64,000 nucleotides of DNA from Pseudomonas sp. Ga0074129 (GCA_001465025.1 LNDO01000083.1:40301-104300); one strand, 5' to 3'; counted from the stretch's first letter, positions 51,244 through 61,378 are shown. Numbers and translations: made by a program. Notes: generated from the letters alone by a model not told the origin.

Positions 51244-52242
51244 TTGAACGCACCCATAGAACCCCTTCGTTTCATCCTCGAACCTTTTGAGGCCCGCCGT
51301 TTCGCGAACCTGTGCGGCCAACTCGATGAGCACCTGCGTCTGATTGAGGCGCGCTTGGCGATCGAAATCCGCAACCGCGGCAATCAGTTTGAACTGGTTG
51401 GCACATCCGGCAAGACCAGCGCCGCCGAGCAACTGCTGCGCCGCCTTTATCGCGAAGCTGAAAACACCGAACTGTCGCCCGATCTTGTGCACCTGTTTCT
51501 GCAGGAGTCCGGCATTGAGGAGTTGTGTAACCCAACGGTCGAAGTCAGCGTGGCCCTGCGTACACGCAAAGGCATGATTCGCCCACGCGGTGCTAATCAG
51601 CAGCGCTATGTCAAAGCCATCCTCGACCACGACATCAACTTCGGCATCGGCCCAGCCGGCACGGGTAAAACCTACCTGGCCGTGGCCTGCGCAGTAGATG
51701 CCCTCGAGCGCGAACAAATTCGCCGCATCCTGCTGGTGCGCCCAGCGGTAGAAGCTGGCGAGAAGCTCGGCTTTCTGCCCGGCGATTTGTCGCAAAAAAT
51801 CGACCCGTACCTGCGCCCGCTGTATGACGCGCTGTACGAAATGCTCGGCTTCGAACAAGTGGCCAAGCTGATCGAGAAACAGGTGATCGAAGTAGCACCG
51901 CTGGCTTATATGCGCGGCCGCACCCTGAGCAACAGCTTTATCATCCTCGACGAAAGCCAGAACACCACGCTTGAGCAGATGAAGATGTTCCTCACGCGGA
52001 TCGGCTTTGGCTCTACCGCCGTGATCACGGGTGACATTACCCAGGTCGACCTGCCACGCGGCACCAAAAGCGGCCTGACCCACGTTATCGAGGTGTTGCG
52101 CGACGTGCCGGGCATCAGCTTTACCCACTTCAACCCCAAGGACGTGGTCCGTCACCCGCTGGTGCAGCGCATCGTCGAAGCTTACGAGCGGTTCGAGGCC
52201 AGCCAGCCCCCCTTCGATGCCAAGGTGCAGCGCCATGATTGA
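51244..52242 (+). CDS. ybeZ: PhoH-like ATPase YbeZ
   Basis: 332 aa. P-loop [13 protein letters not shown] at residues 136-148 and Walker [15 protein letters not shown]. In E. coli YbeZ works with the endoribonuclease YbeY encoded next to it. The start is TTG ([14 protein letters not shown]); the end overlaps ybeY by 8 bases. Confidence 0.95.
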   Translation: MNAPIEPLRFILEPFEARRFANLCGQLDEHLRLIEARLAIEIRNRGNQFELVGTSGKTSAAEQLLRRLYREAENTELSPDLVHLFLQESGIEELCNPTVEVSVALRTRKGMIRPRGANQQRYVKAILDHDINFGIGPAGTGKTYLAVACAVDALEREQIRRILLVRPAVEAGEKLGFLPGDLSQKIDPYLRPLYDALYEMLGFEQVAKLIEKQVIEVAPLAYMRGRTLSNSFIILDESQNTTLEQMKMFLTRIGFGSTAVITGDITQVDLPRGTKSGLTHVIEVLRDVPGISFTHFNPKDVVRHPLVQRIVEAYERFEASQPPFDAKVQRHD

Positions 52243-52693
52243 ACTTGACCTGCAAATTGCCAGCGATGCCAGCTCACTGCCGAGCGAGGCGCAGTTTCGA
52301 ACCTGGTGCGCCCTGGCCCTGCGTCAACGCACGGCGGATTCGGAGTTGACCATACGCCTGGTCGATGAAGCCGAAGGCCGCGAACTCAATCACACCTGGC
52401 GTCATAAAGATTACGCCACCAACGTGCTCTCATTCCCTGCGGATGTACCTGACGAGCTTTTGGATATCCCGCTGCTGGGCGATCTGGTGATCTGCGTGCC
52501 GGTGGTGGAGCGCGAAGCGCAGGAGCAAGCCAAAAGCAGCGAGTCACATTGGGCGCACCTGGTCATCCACGGCTGCCTGCACCTGCTCGGCTACGACCAC
52601 ATCATTGACGCGGAAGCCGAAGAGATGGAAGCGCTGGAACGGGAATTGCTGGCAGAGTTGGGCCATCCCGACCCTTATGCCGATCACGATTAA
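52235..52693 (+). CDS. ybeY: Endoribonuclease YbeY
   Basis: 152 aa zinc-dependent RNase for 16S rRNA maturation and ribosome quality control. The zinc motif is [11 protein letters not shown] near residues 108-118. I start at [10 protein letters not shown], which overlaps the end of ybeZ; six in-frame codons precede it. Confidence 0.96.
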   Translation: MIELDLQIASDASSLPSEAQFRTWCALALRQRTADSELTIRLVDEAEGRELNHTWRHKDYATNVLSFPADVPDELLDIPLLGDLVICVPVVEREAQEQAKSSESHWAHLVIHGCLHLLGYDHIIDAEAEEMEALERELLAELGHPDPYADHD

Positions 52694-52733
52694 TCCTTAA
52701 CCCCCATAAGAAGAAGGTTCCTGAGTAACCACC

Positions 52734-53576
52734 ATGAGCGAAGACCGATCAAGCAATGAGCAGAAGTCCTGGTTTAACCGACTGACCCAGGCTTTTGCTC
52801 ATGAGCCGAAGAACCGCAAAGAACTGCTGGAGGTGCTGCGCGAAGCCCACCAGAACAAGTTGCTCGACAGTGAAGCGCTCGCCATTGTCGAAGGGGCTAT
52901 TCAGGTCGCGGATCAACAAGTTCGCGACATTATGGTGCCACGCTCACAGATGATGAGCATCAAGGCCAACCAAAGCCCGCAAGAATTTCTGCCCGCCATC
53001 ATCGAGGCCGCTCACTCGCGCTACCCAGTGGTAGGAGAAAGCCTGGATGACGTGATCGGCATCCTCTTGGCCAAAGACTTGCTGCCGCTGATTCTCTCCG
53101 GCGAGCACGCCAGCTTCGACATTAAAACCCTGCTGCGCCCAGCCACCTTTGTGCCAGAGTCCAAGCGCCTGAATGTGCTGCTGCGCGAGTTTCGCGCCAA
53201 CCATAACCACATGGCCGTGGTCATCGACGAATACGGTGGCGTGGCTGGTCTGGTGACCATCGAAGACGTACTGGAACAAATCGTCGGCGACATCGAAGAC
53301 GAGCACGACGTTGAAGAAGAAGACAGCTTCATCAAACCGCTGCCTTCCGGTGATTTTCTTATCAAGGCCCTGACGCCGATTGAAAACTTCAACGAAGCCT
53401 TCGACACCACGTTTTCCGACGACGAATTCGATACCGTCGGTGGTTTGGTAGTGAGCAACTTCGGCCATATGCCCAAGCGCAATGAAGTGACTGAAATCGA
53501 TGGCTTCCGCTTCCGCGTGCTCAACGCTGACAGCCGCCGCATCCACTTGCTGCGGGTCACGCCAGTCAGTGACTGA
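52734..53576 (+). CDS. ybeX: CorC/HlyC-type transporter-associated protein YbeX
   Basis: 280 aa. Two CBS domains (about residues 65-190, e.g. DIMVPRSQMMSI and VVIDEYGGVAGLVTIEDVLE) and a C-terminal CorC domain (TFSDDEFDTVGGLVVSNFGH). Linked to magnesium/cobalt efflux and ribosome metabolism. Lies between ybeY and lnt as in E. coli. Confidence 0.94.
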   Translation: MSEDRSSNEQKSWFNRLTQAFAHEPKNRKELLEVLREAHQNKLLDSEALAIVEGAIQVADQQVRDIMVPRSQMMSIKANQSPQEFLPAIIEAAHSRYPVVGESLDDVIGILLAKDLLPLILSGEHASFDIKTLLRPATFVPESKRLNVLLREFRANHNHMAVVIDEYGGVAGLVTIEDVLEQIVGDIEDEHDVEEEDSFIKPLPSGDFLIKALTPIENFNEAFDTTFSDDEFDTVGGLVVSNFGHMPKRNEVTEIDGFRFRVLNADSRRIHLLRVTPVSD

Positions 53577-53678
53577 TCACTCTCCTGGCCACCGGCAACG
53601 GTGGCCAGGTTATGCCACTTCCCCTGCCTGCCCCGCCGCCTTACCCTTGCGCCACCTCAATCCAAGGACCTACACCCC

Positions 53679-55199
53679 ATGCATTGGATAACCCGACCAG
53701 GTTGGCCCGGCCATTTGATCGCGCTTGCGGCGGGCGCCATCACCCCGCTGGCCCTGGCGCCTTTTGACGTTTGGCCACTGGCCGTTGTTTCCATCGCGCT
53801 GTTTTACCTAGGCCTGCGCGACCTTGCGCCCAAACACGCAGCGCTGCGTGGCTGGTGCTATGGCTTTGGCCTGTTCGTCGCCGGAACCAGTTGGGTCTAT
53901 GTCAGCATCCATGATTACGGCGCAGCATCGCCGCCACTGGCCACAATACTCACCCTGTTGTTTGTCGCCGGTTTAGGCCTGTTTTTTGCGCTCAGCGCCT
54001 GGTTGTGGGCGCGTTGGCTGCGCCGTGTTGAAGCGCCGCTGGCCGATGCCTTGGCGTTCGCCGCCTTATGGCTGACGCAAGAGGCATTTCGTGGCTGGTT
54101 TCTCACCGGCTTCCCCTGGCTGTATGCCGGCTACAGTCAACTGGATGGCCCGCTGGCTGGCCTGGCCCCGCTGGGCGGCGTATGGCTGGTCTCATTTTGC
54201 CTGGCGCTCAGCGCCGCTCTGCTGGTCAACCTGGCACACCTGCGCAAACACAAAGCCTTTCTCGCCATCGGTCTGGCACTGCTTGCCGCGCCCTGGGTCG
54301 CGGGCCTGGCACTCAAAGGCCATGCCTGGACCGACGTAAAAGGTGCCGCGCTGAGCGTGTCGGCCATGCAAGGCAACATCGAACAGAATATGAAGTGGGA
54401 CCCCGAGCAACTAAACGCTCAGCTCGCCCTGTACCGCGACATGACCTTCAGCGCTCAACCCACCGACCTGATCATCTGGCCGGAAACTGCCATCCCCGTG
54501 CTCAAAGACCGCGCCCTGGGGTATCTCGGCATGCTCAACCGTTTCGCCAACGAGCGTGAGGCGGCACTGATTACCGGCGTACCAATTCGGCAAAATGATG
54601 CGCGAGGCGAGTTGCGCTACTACAACGGCATCAGCGTGGTGGGCCAGGGCAGCGGCGATTACCTCAAGCAAAAGCTGGTGCCCTTCGGTGAATACGTCCC
54701 GTTGCAGGAAGTGCTGCGCGGGCTGATCGCCTTCTTCGACCTACCCATGTCTGACTTTGCCCGTGGCTCGGCCGAACAAAGCCTGCTGCAAGCCAAGGGC
54801 TATTCATTAGCCTCGTTGATTTGCTACGAGGTGGTCTACCCGGAGTTTGCCGCCAGCCTGGCCGCACAAAGCGACCTGCTGCTGACCATCAGCAACGACA
54901 CGTGGTTTGGCCGCTCCATCGGCCCATTGCAACACCTGCAAATGGCGCAAATGCGCGCCTTGGAGTCCGGCCGCTGGATGATCCGTGCGACCAACAACGG
55001 CGTGACCGCTTTGATCGACCCGCAAGGGCAGATCAGTGAACGCCTACCGCAGTTCGAGCAAGGGGTGTTGTATGGCCAGGTAACGCCCATGCAAGGCCTG
55101 ACGCCTTACCTGTACTGGCGCGGCTGGCCCATGCTGATCCTTTGCCTGGGTCTGTTTGCCTGGGCACTGCTGGCCAGTCGTATGGCCAAGACCCTTTAA
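53679..55199 (+). CDS. lnt: Apolipoprotein N-acyltransferase
   Basis: 506 aa inner-membrane enzyme that N-acylates the lipoprotein Cys. About seven hydrophobic segments in the first 210 residues; the nitrilase-like domain follows with catalytic Glu269 (WPETAIP), Lys332 (KLVPFGEYVP) and Cys382 (ICYEVVYPEF). I start at MHWITRPGWPGH; the frame is open 26 codons upstream without matching sequence. The stop codon lies inside a 17-base direct repeat. Confidence 0.95.
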   Translation: MHWITRPGWPGHLIALAAGAITPLALAPFDVWPLAVVSIALFYLGLRDLAPKHAALRGWCYGFGLFVAGTSWVYVSIHDYGAASPPLATILTLLFVAGLGLFFALSAWLWARWLRRVEAPLADALAFAALWLTQEAFRGWFLTGFPWLYAGYSQLDGPLAGLAPLGGVWLVSFCLALSAALLVNLAHLRKHKAFLAIGLALLAAPWVAGLALKGHAWTDVKGAALSVSAMQGNIEQNMKWDPEQLNAQLALYRDMTFSAQPTDLIIWPETAIPVLKDRALGYLGMLNRFANEREAALITGVPIRQNDARGELRYYNGISVVGQGSGDYLKQKLVPFGEYVPLQEVLRGLIAFFDLPMSDFARGSAEQSLLQAKGYSLASLICYEVVYPEFAASLAAQSDLLLTISNDTWFGRSIGPLQHLQMAQMRALESGRWMIRATNNGVTALIDPQGQISERLPQFEQGVLYGQVTPMQGLTPYLYWRGWPMLILCLGLFAWALLASRMAKTL

Positions 55200-55211
55200 C
55201 GGCGAAAGAAG
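55195..55211. repeat. Left copy of 17-base flanking repeat
   Basis: TTTAACGGCGAAAGAAG, containing the lnt TAA. The second copy at 55306-55322 (TTTAACGGCGAAAAAAG) differs at one base and contains the pxpC stop on the other strand. They frame the element at 55218-55304. Confidence 0.6.
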
Positions 55212-55217
55212 TAACAC

Positions 55218-55304
55218 GTAGGGTGGATGACGCTTCACCCATCCACCATTGCGATAGGGCGCGGGATGAACACAAACTCAGCTACGCGCCCCGACCCACC
55301 CTAC
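55218..55304. repeat. MITE-like palindromic element between lnt and pxpC
   Basis: 87 bases with perfect 9-base terminal inverted repeats: GTAGGGTGG (55218-55226) and CCACCCTAC (55296-55304). The left part also folds back (GGTGGATG with CATCCACC). It has no coding capacity and shares its start with the repeat at 51068. Flanking 17-base near-identical repeats suggest insertion. Confidence 0.65.
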
Positions 55305-55305
55305 A

Positions 55306-55322
55306 TTTAACGGCGAAAAAAG
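55306..55322. repeat. Right copy of 17-base flanking repeat
   Basis: TTTAACGGCGAAAAAAG, one mismatch from the copy at 55195-55211. It includes the last codons and stop of pxpC in reverse. Confidence 0.6.
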
Positions 55323-56209
55323 CGGTAGAAATCACCCAGATCAGCCTGCGCGTCGCTGATGCTGACCGCGGTGAAGCGCAGCGGATGGTGCGCCGGGCAC
55401 TGCGCCAAACGACTTTGGTCGAGCGGATGCAGCCAACCGAGCAGCGGATAACCGCCCATGGTCTGGTGATCAGCTTGCAGGATGATTGGCTGCCCGTCCG
55501 GCGGCACCTGAATAGCCCCGCGAGTAACCCCCAACGACCACTGCCGCTTAGGCGGGGTGAGCGGCTCGCCGAGCAAACGCGCCCCCATGCGATCCGTTTG
55601 CGGGCTGAGCTGCCAGATTTGAGCAAAAAAGCCCTGCACCTGATCTTCACTAAAACTCACCGCGTCACCGCCGGTAATCACCCGCAGCAGCGGCGTACGG
55701 CGGTAATCCGGCAAGTAAGGCCAAGGCACGCTGGCGGCATTACTGAAGGCGGCGGGACGACAGGCGAGGTCATCGCCCGCTTGCAACGCACGCCCGATGC
55801 CTTCTCGCAACTGCACACTGACACTGCCCAGTACAGGCGTGGCGAAAAATCCGCCAGCAACCGCCAAATAGGCATACTGACCACTGCGCGCAAACCCCAC
55901 ATTTAAACGCTGCCCCTTACGCAGCGGCAGGCGCGTCCACAGCGGCTGCGGCTGTGCATCGACACTGAGCGACACCTGCGCGCCACACAGCGCAAACCAG
56001 GTGTCGACCTCGGCCAGCAACTCGACGCCGCCCAGGGCCATTTCCAACAACGGCGTGCCCCACGGGTTATCCAGCAGCCGATTGGCCCAAGCCGCCGCAT
56101 GCCCATCCAGCGGCCCGGAGGGCGATACGCCGAGGTGCTGCCAACCGCGTCGCCCGGCGTCCTGCAAGATGCTCTGCGGCCCCGGTTTGAGCACCCGCAA
56201 ACCACTCAC
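55307..56209 (-). CDS. pxpC: 5-oxoprolinase subunit PxpC (biotin-dependent carboxyltransferase family)
   Basis: 300 aa. It starts GLRVLKPGPQSILQDAGRRG with VSPSGPLDGHAAAWANRLLD, the known PxpC/KipA signature. PxpABC hydrolyses 5-oxoproline to glutamate with ATP. Its start overlaps the pxpB stop (ATGA). The 3' end lies in the 17-base repeat beside lnt. Confidence 0.93.
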   Translation of the reverse strand: MSGLRVLKPGPQSILQDAGRRGWQHLGVSPSGPLDGHAAAWANRLLDNPWGTPLLEMALGGVELLAEVDTWFALCGAQVSLSVDAQPQPLWTRLPLRKGQRLNVGFARSGQYAYLAVAGGFFATPVLGSVSVQLREGIGRALQAGDDLACRPAAFSNAASVPWPYLPDYRRTPLLRVITGGDAVSFSEDQVQGFFAQIWQLSPQTDRMGARLLGEPLTPPKRQWSLGVTRGAIQVPPDGQPIILQADHQTMGGYPLLGWLHPLDQSRLAQCPAHHPLRFTAVSISDAQADLGDFYRFFRR

Positions 56210-56883
56210 AGCAGGCCACCTTCAGCGATAAAATCGTGCTCGCCAATCGACCGAAAGCGCACCCGATCAGCCAGCGCCAGCGGGCTCGGCGGCGTTCGCT
56301 CAAGGTCAAACAGCCGCCAAGGGCAGCGTCCGATCAGGTGCCAGCCACCGGGCGAGCATTGCGGATAAATAGCCGTCTGCCGTTCGGCAATCGCCAGGCT
56401 TCCGGCGGGTACGGCCGTGCGCGGGGTGGCGCGACGCGGCAGGGCCAAACGTGGATCAAGTTCACCTAGATAGGCAAAACCGGGGGCAAAACCAATCGCC
56501 CCAACGCGATACTCAATCGCCGCATGCAACTCGATCACCTGGGTCGCGCTCAGGCGACATAAGCGCGCCACCTCGCCGAGGTCTTCGCCGTTATACAAAA
56601 TAGGGATTTCATACAGACGACCGCCGTGCGCGGACAGCGGCTCGCTTAGCCAGCGCTCAAGCAAGGGAGTGAGCCGCTCAGCCAGCTCACGATGATTGGT
56701 ACGCAGCAGGTCGTAATGCAGCAGCAGGCTGGTCCAGCCCGGCACCAGATCGGTAAGCAACTCACCCATCTCGTCGCGTATGTGCTCGGCCAGCACAGCG
56801 ATGCGCAGTGGCAACTGCTCGTCCGGCTGCTCCGCCAGCACCAGCAACAAGGCTTCGGCACCGGCAGGTTCAAGGAGTATCAC
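56206..56883 (-). CDS. pxpB: 5-oxoprolinase subunit PxpB
   Basis: 225 aa, KipI-like. It has [20 protein letters not shown] and [20 protein letters not shown] with [20 protein letters not shown], the conserved core of this subunit. Overlaps pxpA and pxpC by 4 bases each. Confidence 0.93.
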   Translation of the reverse strand: MILLEPAGAEALLLVLAEQPDEQLPLRIAVLAEHIRDEMGELLTDLVPGWTSLLLHYDLLRTNHRELAERLTPLLERWLSEPLSAHGGRLYEIPILYNGEDLGEVARLCRLSATQVIELHAAIEYRVGAIGFAPGFAYLGELDPRLALPRRATPRTAVPAGSLAIAERQTAIYPQCSPGGWHLIGRCPWRLFDLERTPPSPLALADRVRFRSIGEHDFIAEGGLL

Positions 56884-57623
56884 AAGGCGTCCAAGCTGGC
56901 CCGCAAACGCCGCAGCACCGCCAGAGCATCGGCGTTATCACCGTGCACACACAGGCTGTCGGCGCGCAGTTGCAGCGGCTGGCCGTCGATATCGGCAAAC
57001 GGCTCGCCTTGGGCGATGGCCAAAGCCTGCTGGAGAATCCGCTGCGGATCATGGTGCACCGCGCCGCTCAGACGTCGGGGAGCCAACTGACCATCAGCCA
57101 GGTAAGCGCGGTCAGCAAAGGCCTCAAAGATCAACGGCACACCCGCCGCCTGCCCCAATTGCCGCTCGCGGCTGTTGTCGGCCAACGCCAACACCATCAG
57201 GGGTAAGCCCTCGCGGTAACTGGCGCAGGCCATCAACACGGCATTAAACAGCGCATCGTCACGCACCAGATCGTTGTACAGCGCACCATGCGGTTTGACG
57301 TACGCCACCTCAGTGCCGGCCGCCCGACAAAAAGCATCCAGCGCGCCGAGCTGGTACAGCACCAGCGCCGTCACCTCCTCGGCTGAGCAGGCGATGTGCC
57401 GCCGACCGAAACCGAGCAAATCGGGGTACGCCGGGTGCGCCCCAATGCTCACCCCATGCTGCACCGCCAGAGCGACGGTGCGTTGCATGGTCAGCGGGTC
57501 GGAAGCATGAAAGCCGCAGGCCAGATTGGCTTGATCCACCAGCGGCATGGCATGCGCGTCATCGCCCATGCGCCACACGCCGAAGCTTTCACCCATGTCG
57601 CAGTTCAGTCGGATTTTATTCAT
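56880..57623 (-). CDS. pxpA: 5-oxoprolinase subunit PxpA (LamB/YcsF family)
   Basis: 247 aa. It begins [20 protein letters not shown] with [20 protein letters not shown] and [20 protein letters not shown], the LamB/YcsF pattern. First gene of pxpABC here; no separate regulator beside it. Divergent from the TonB receptor gene 230 bases away. Confidence 0.94.
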   Translation of the reverse strand: MNKIRLNCDMGESFGVWRMGDDAHAMPLVDQANLACGFHASDPLTMQRTVALAVQHGVSIGAHPAYPDLLGFGRRHIACSAEEVTALVLYQLGALDAFCRAAGTEVAYVKPHGALYNDLVRDDALFNAVLMACASYREGLPLMVLALADNSRERQLGQAAGVPLIFEAFADRAYLADGQLAPRRLSGAVHHDPQRILQQALAIAQGEPFADIDGQPLQLRADSLCVHGDNADALAVLRRLRASLDAL

Positions 57624-57796
57624 GCGAGCAGCTTAAAGCGCCTGCGTTTTAGCGCAAGAAGGCACTGGTTTTTTAATTGCAGGGCGCTCACGCGACGGAG
57701 CATTACAAAATTTACACATTACCAATCGCCCGCCACGCCTGGCATAGCGACGACTTGGCCGGATCAACGAACAGCAATTCAAGAACAACATTGAAC

Positions 57797-57816
57797 CTTA
57801 TTTGCAATTCATTACC
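57797..57816. promoter_or_regulatory. Possible Fur box before the TonB receptor
   Basis: CTTATTTGCAATTCATTACC lies about 40 bases before the receptor ATG. Its 19-base core matches the Fur consensus GATAATGATAATCATTATC at about 10 of 19 positions, mainly in the right part (CATTACC). This is weak, but the place is right for iron regulation. Confidence 0.3.
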
Positions 57817-57855
57817 ATGCGCCACTGTTTTCTCAATACACCAGTGGAGCCTCGA

Positions 57856-60096
57856 ATGCCCTTTTCCTGCAAACGCACCGCGCTTGCCAGCGCAGTAACA
57901 CTTGCAAGCGCCCTTATGGCCAGTGCAGCCGCGCATGCCAACGACACCATCACCCTGCAGGATGTAGTGGTCAGCGCCTCTGGCTTTGAACAGAAGATTA
58001 CCGATGCGCCTGCAAGTATCAGTGTGATTAGCCGCGAAGATTTGCAACAGAAACGCTACAACAACCTGGCCCAGGCGCTGGGCGACGTAGAAGGTATCGA
58101 CATTGGCCAGGGAACGGGTAAGACCGGCGGCCTGAACATCAGCATTCGCGGCATGCCCAGCCAATACACCCTGATTTTGATTGACGGTCGTCGACAGAAT
58201 GCCGCTGGTAACGTCACCCCGAACGGCTTCGGCGAAACCTCGACGAGCTTTATGCCGCCGCTGTCGGCAATCGAGCGCATTGAAGTCATTCGTGGCCCGA
58301 TGTCCACTCTTTATGGCTCCGATGCAATGGGCGGGGTGATCAACATCATCACCCGCAAGGTGGCCAAAGAATGGAACGGCTCACTGACACAAGATTACAC
58401 CTACCAAGAAAACCGAGACTTCGGCGACACCCGTAACACCAGCATCTACGCCAGCGGCCCACTGATCGACGGTTTGCTTGGTCTGCAAGTACGCGGCAGC
58501 CTCTTTGACCGTAACGAGTCAGACCTGAGCTACGGCGACGGCACCGAGGTCAGCAAGCGCGGTCCCTCACCCGTCGATGGCAGCAACAACACAGTGGGCG
58601 CGCGCCTGACTTTGACGCCGCACGCCGATCACGACTTTGGACTGGATGTGGAGCGTGGCCGTCAAGCCTACAACAACGACGAATGCCAACTCGGAACCCT
58701 CGACGGACTAAACCGTACCTGTACGGCCAGCGCGACAACCGCTAACGGCTATGCCGATGAGCTGCGCGTTGAGCGTGAGCAGATTGCCCTAACCCATACC
58801 GCTCGGCTGGGCTTTGGCACCTTGGATTCCAGCTTGATGCACAACACTACCGAAACCATTGGACGCACTATCCCCGGTAATGTGATCGGCAACAGTGCGG
58901 GCATCCCCGGCACCTTGATTGGCGATGACCGAGATCTGGAAACTACCAATCTGGTGTTTGATACCAAACTAGTAGCGCCAATTGGCGAATCCCATGTCGG
59001 CACTATTGGCGGCCAGTGGTGGCAAGCCGAAATGACCGACGGCATTGCCTTGGATGATTTCGAGCAAAAAACCTGGGCTGTATTTGCCGAGGACGAATGG
59101 CGCCTGCGTGACGACCTGGCACTGACTTTGGGCGCACGCTACGACGACCATGAAACGTTCGGCGGCCACATCAGCCCGCGTGCTTACCTGGTGTGGAACA
59201 CCACTGATAACTGGACACTCAAAGGCGGGGTCAGTCGCGGTTATCGCACACCTGATCTGAACGACCTGCACAGCGGCGTCAATGGCATCACTGGCCAGGG
59301 GACTATTATCACTATCGGGAACCCTGACCTCGAACCAGAAACCACCACCAGTACTGAGTTTGGTATGTACTTTGACAGCCTGTCGGGCTTCAAGGCCAAT
59401 GCCACGCTGTTCCACAACACATTCAAGGATAAGATCGCGAGCGGCGACCCCGTCACAGATCCTCTATGCGCGGGCAACGCTGGCGGCACCTGCTCGCAAC
59501 AGATCAATATCGACGAAGCGGTCACCCAAGGCCTGGAACTTGCCGGTAGCTGGACCTTGGCACCCGCCTGGACCCTCAGCGCCAATTACACCTTTACCGA
59601 CAGCGAACAGAAAAGCGGCGACAACCAGGGTGAACCGCTGACAAACACACCTGAGCACCTGGCCAACGCCAAGCTCAATTGGCAGACCACCGAACGCCTC
59701 AACCTGTGGCTTAAGAGCGAATACCGTGGCGAACGTGCACGTTTCACGTCCAGCTACGAGAATCTAGCCAACACTAACGGCACCTACTCCACCAACCAAT
59801 CGATCTACGACACCTTGGGTAAGCACACCAGCGCTTACACCCTGTTCCATCTTGGGGGCTCATTCAAGGCGACGGAGAACCTGACGCTCAATGCTGCCCT
59901 CTACAACCTGCTGGACAAAGACTTTGTTAACGGCAAGGCCTATACCACCTACACCACCCCAAACAACGCCGGTAACGGCGGCGGCGTAGCAAACGGCACG
60001 GCTTACGGCACTGACTATATGCAGAGCGGCGCCTCCACCACAGGCACTCTGGAAGAAGGCCGCCGCCTCTGGCTGTCCGCCAACCTGACATTCTGA
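57856..60096 (+). CDS. TonB-dependent receptor, CirA-like
   Basis: 746 aa from MPFSCKRTALASAVTL, with signal cleavage after AAAHA. A TonB-box-like TLQDVVVSA follows, then the plug (SISVISREDLQQKRYNNLAQ, RGPMSTLYGSDAMGGVINII) and a 22-strand-type barrel that ends LWLSANLTF with a terminal Phe. Much of the text (ASGPLIDGLLGLQVRGSL, EDEWRLRDDLALTLGARYDD) resembles E. coli CirA, a catecholate siderophore receptor. The longer frame from 57802 adds 18 residues. First gene of the probable metal-uptake locus. Confidence 0.9.
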   Translation: MPFSCKRTALASAVTLASALMASAAAHANDTITLQDVVVSASGFEQKITDAPASISVISREDLQQKRYNNLAQALGDVEGIDIGQGTGKTGGLNISIRGMPSQYTLILIDGRRQNAAGNVTPNGFGETSTSFMPPLSAIERIEVIRGPMSTLYGSDAMGGVINIITRKVAKEWNGSLTQDYTYQENRDFGDTRNTSIYASGPLIDGLLGLQVRGSLFDRNESDLSYGDGTEVSKRGPSPVDGSNNTVGARLTLTPHADHDFGLDVERGRQAYNNDECQLGTLDGLNRTCTASATTANGYADELRVEREQIALTHTARLGFGTLDSSLMHNTTETIGRTIPGNVIGNSAGIPGTLIGDDRDLETTNLVFDTKLVAPIGESHVGTIGGQWWQAEMTDGIALDDFEQKTWAVFAEDEWRLRDDLALTLGARYDDHETFGGHISPRAYLVWNTTDNWTLKGGVSRGYRTPDLNDLHSGVNGITGQGTIITIGNPDLEPETTTSTEFGMYFDSLSGFKANATLFHNTFKDKIASGDPVTDPLCAGNAGGTCSQQINIDEAVTQGLELAGSWTLAPAWTLSANYTFTDSEQKSGDNQGEPLTNTPEHLANAKLNWQTTERLNLWLKSEYRGERARFTSSYENLANTNGTYSTNQSIYDTLGKHTSAYTLFHLGGSFKATENLTLNAALYNLLDKDFVNGKAYTTYTTPNNAGNGGGVANGTAYGTDYMQSGASTTGTLEEGRRLWLSANLTF

Positions 60097-60232
60097 GTGA
60101 TTTGCTCGGCGGCTCGCATAACGCAGGCCGCCGAACAAACAGGAATGTATATTGTTTGTAAATAATCCCAACTCTCATTAAAAGCCCACTAAAATCTCGC
60201 CTCATTCTCGCAACAGCCCTCAAGACTTCTCT

Positions 60233-60832
60233 ATGCCTCACTCCTTCTGGCTCGGCACCTTGCGCCAATGGCACTGGATCAGCTCGGCCTTATGCCTGGC
60301 TGGCATGCTGTTATTTGCCGTTACCGGCATCACCCTCAACCACGCCGCGCAGATCGAGGCCAAGCCGCAGGTCACCACTCGTCTCGCGCAAATGCCCGAG
60401 CCGCTGCAGGCCTCGCTGCACGACAAGATGCCGACACAGGGCCTGCCTTTGGCGCTGCGCCAATGGTTGGAAGCGGAGCTTTCGATTCGCTTGGATGGCC
60501 GCGACGCCGAGTGGCCGGATGGCGAGTTGTATATCGGCCTACCGCGCCCGGGTGGCGATGCGTGGCTAAGCCTGGATGTCGAGTCTGGCGCACTGGAATA
60601 CGAGTCCACCGACCGGGGCTGGATCGCCTACCTAAATGACCTGCACAAAGGTCGCAATACCGGCACGGTCTGGTTCTGGTTTATCGATGTATTTGCCGTG
60701 TTGTGCGTGGTGTTCAGCCTCAGCGGCTTGCTGCTGCTGCAACGCTACGCCGGCAATCGCCCAAGCACCTGGCCGATGGTGGGCTTGGGGCTGGTACTGC
60801 CTGTGCTGTTGGCTTTGCTGTTTATTCACTAA
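60233..60832 (+). CDS. PepSY-associated membrane protein
   Basis: 199 aa. An N-terminal span (WISSALCLAGMLLFAVTGIT) ending in LNHA, a periplasmic PepSY-like domain (ELYIGLPRPGGDAWLSLDVE, GALEYESTDRGWIAYLNDLH) and two C-terminal spans (FIDVFAVLCVVFSLSGLLLL; GLGLVLPVLLALLFIH). Such proteins are thought to carry electrons across the membrane in ferric reductases. Here the flavin reductase part is on a separate gene 1.4 kb downstream. Confidence 0.85.
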   Translation: MPHSFWLGTLRQWHWISSALCLAGMLLFAVTGITLNHAAQIEAKPQVTTRLAQMPEPLQASLHDKMPTQGLPLALRQWLEAELSIRLDGRDAEWPDGELYIGLPRPGGDAWLSLDVESGALEYESTDRGWIAYLNDLHKGRNTGTVWFWFIDVFAVLCVVFSLSGLLLLQRYAGNRPSTWPMVGLGLVLPVLLALLFIH

Positions 60833-60842
60833 GGACACTGTT

Positions 60843-61355
60843 ATGCCCAAACGCTTTCTGCTGCCCCTGTTCGCCCTGTTAAGCGCGCCCGTTCTGGCTG
60901 CCGAGATGCAGCTTGAGGTGGAAATACCGCGCCTGCAGGTGGCTGAGTATCACCGCCCTTACGTGGCCATCTGGCTGGAGCAACCAGACCAGAAACACGT
61001 CGCCAACCTGGCTGTGTGGTACGACCAAAAGCTCAAGGATAAAGAAGGCGAAAAATGGCTCAAGGACCTGCGCCAGTGGTGGCGACGCAGCGGCCGCAGC
61101 CTGCAAATGCCGATTGATGGCGTCAGCGGCGCAACCCGCGCCGTGGGTAACCAACAGTTGAGCTTCAACAGTGCCGATGCGCCGCTCAAACAACTCGCAC
61201 CCGGCGACTACAGCCTAGTGGTTGAGGCGGTGCGTGAAGTGGGCGGCCGCGAACTGCTGCGCTTGCCGTTCACCTGGCCGCCGCAGAAAACCGTCAGCCA
61301 CAGCGCCCAGGGCAGCACCGAACTGGGTCAGATCAACCTGCAACTCAAGCCCTGA
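60843..61355 (+). CDS. DUF2271 periplasmic protein
   Basis: 170 aa. Signal peptide (LLPLFALLSAPVLAAEM) and then RPYVAIWLEQPDQKHVANLA and WYDQKLKDKEGEKWLKDLRQ with DGVSGATRAVG, which I recall as DUF2271. The family often accompanies PepSY and flavin-transfer genes; function unknown. 10 bases after the PepSY gene. Confidence 0.82.
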   Translation: MPKRFLLPLFALLSAPVLAAEMQLEVEIPRLQVAEYHRPYVAIWLEQPDQKHVANLAVWYDQKLKDKEGEKWLKDLRQWWRRSGRSLQMPIDGVSGATRAVGNQQLSFNSADAPLKQLAPGDYSLVVEAVREVGGRELLRLPFTWPPQKTVSHSAQGSTELGQINLQLKP

Positions 61356-61378
61356 CACTTCACTTAAGGAAGCCTGCC

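Noticed and set aside
51211-52236. Minus-strand frame of 341 codons opposite ybeZ
   Set aside because: Shadow of the PhoH-like gene, which has all its motifs in the sense frame.
60105-60135. Terminator after the TonB receptor gene
   Set aside because: GGCGGC...GCCGCC can pair, but no T-run follows, so the receptor and PepSY genes may still be cotranscribed.
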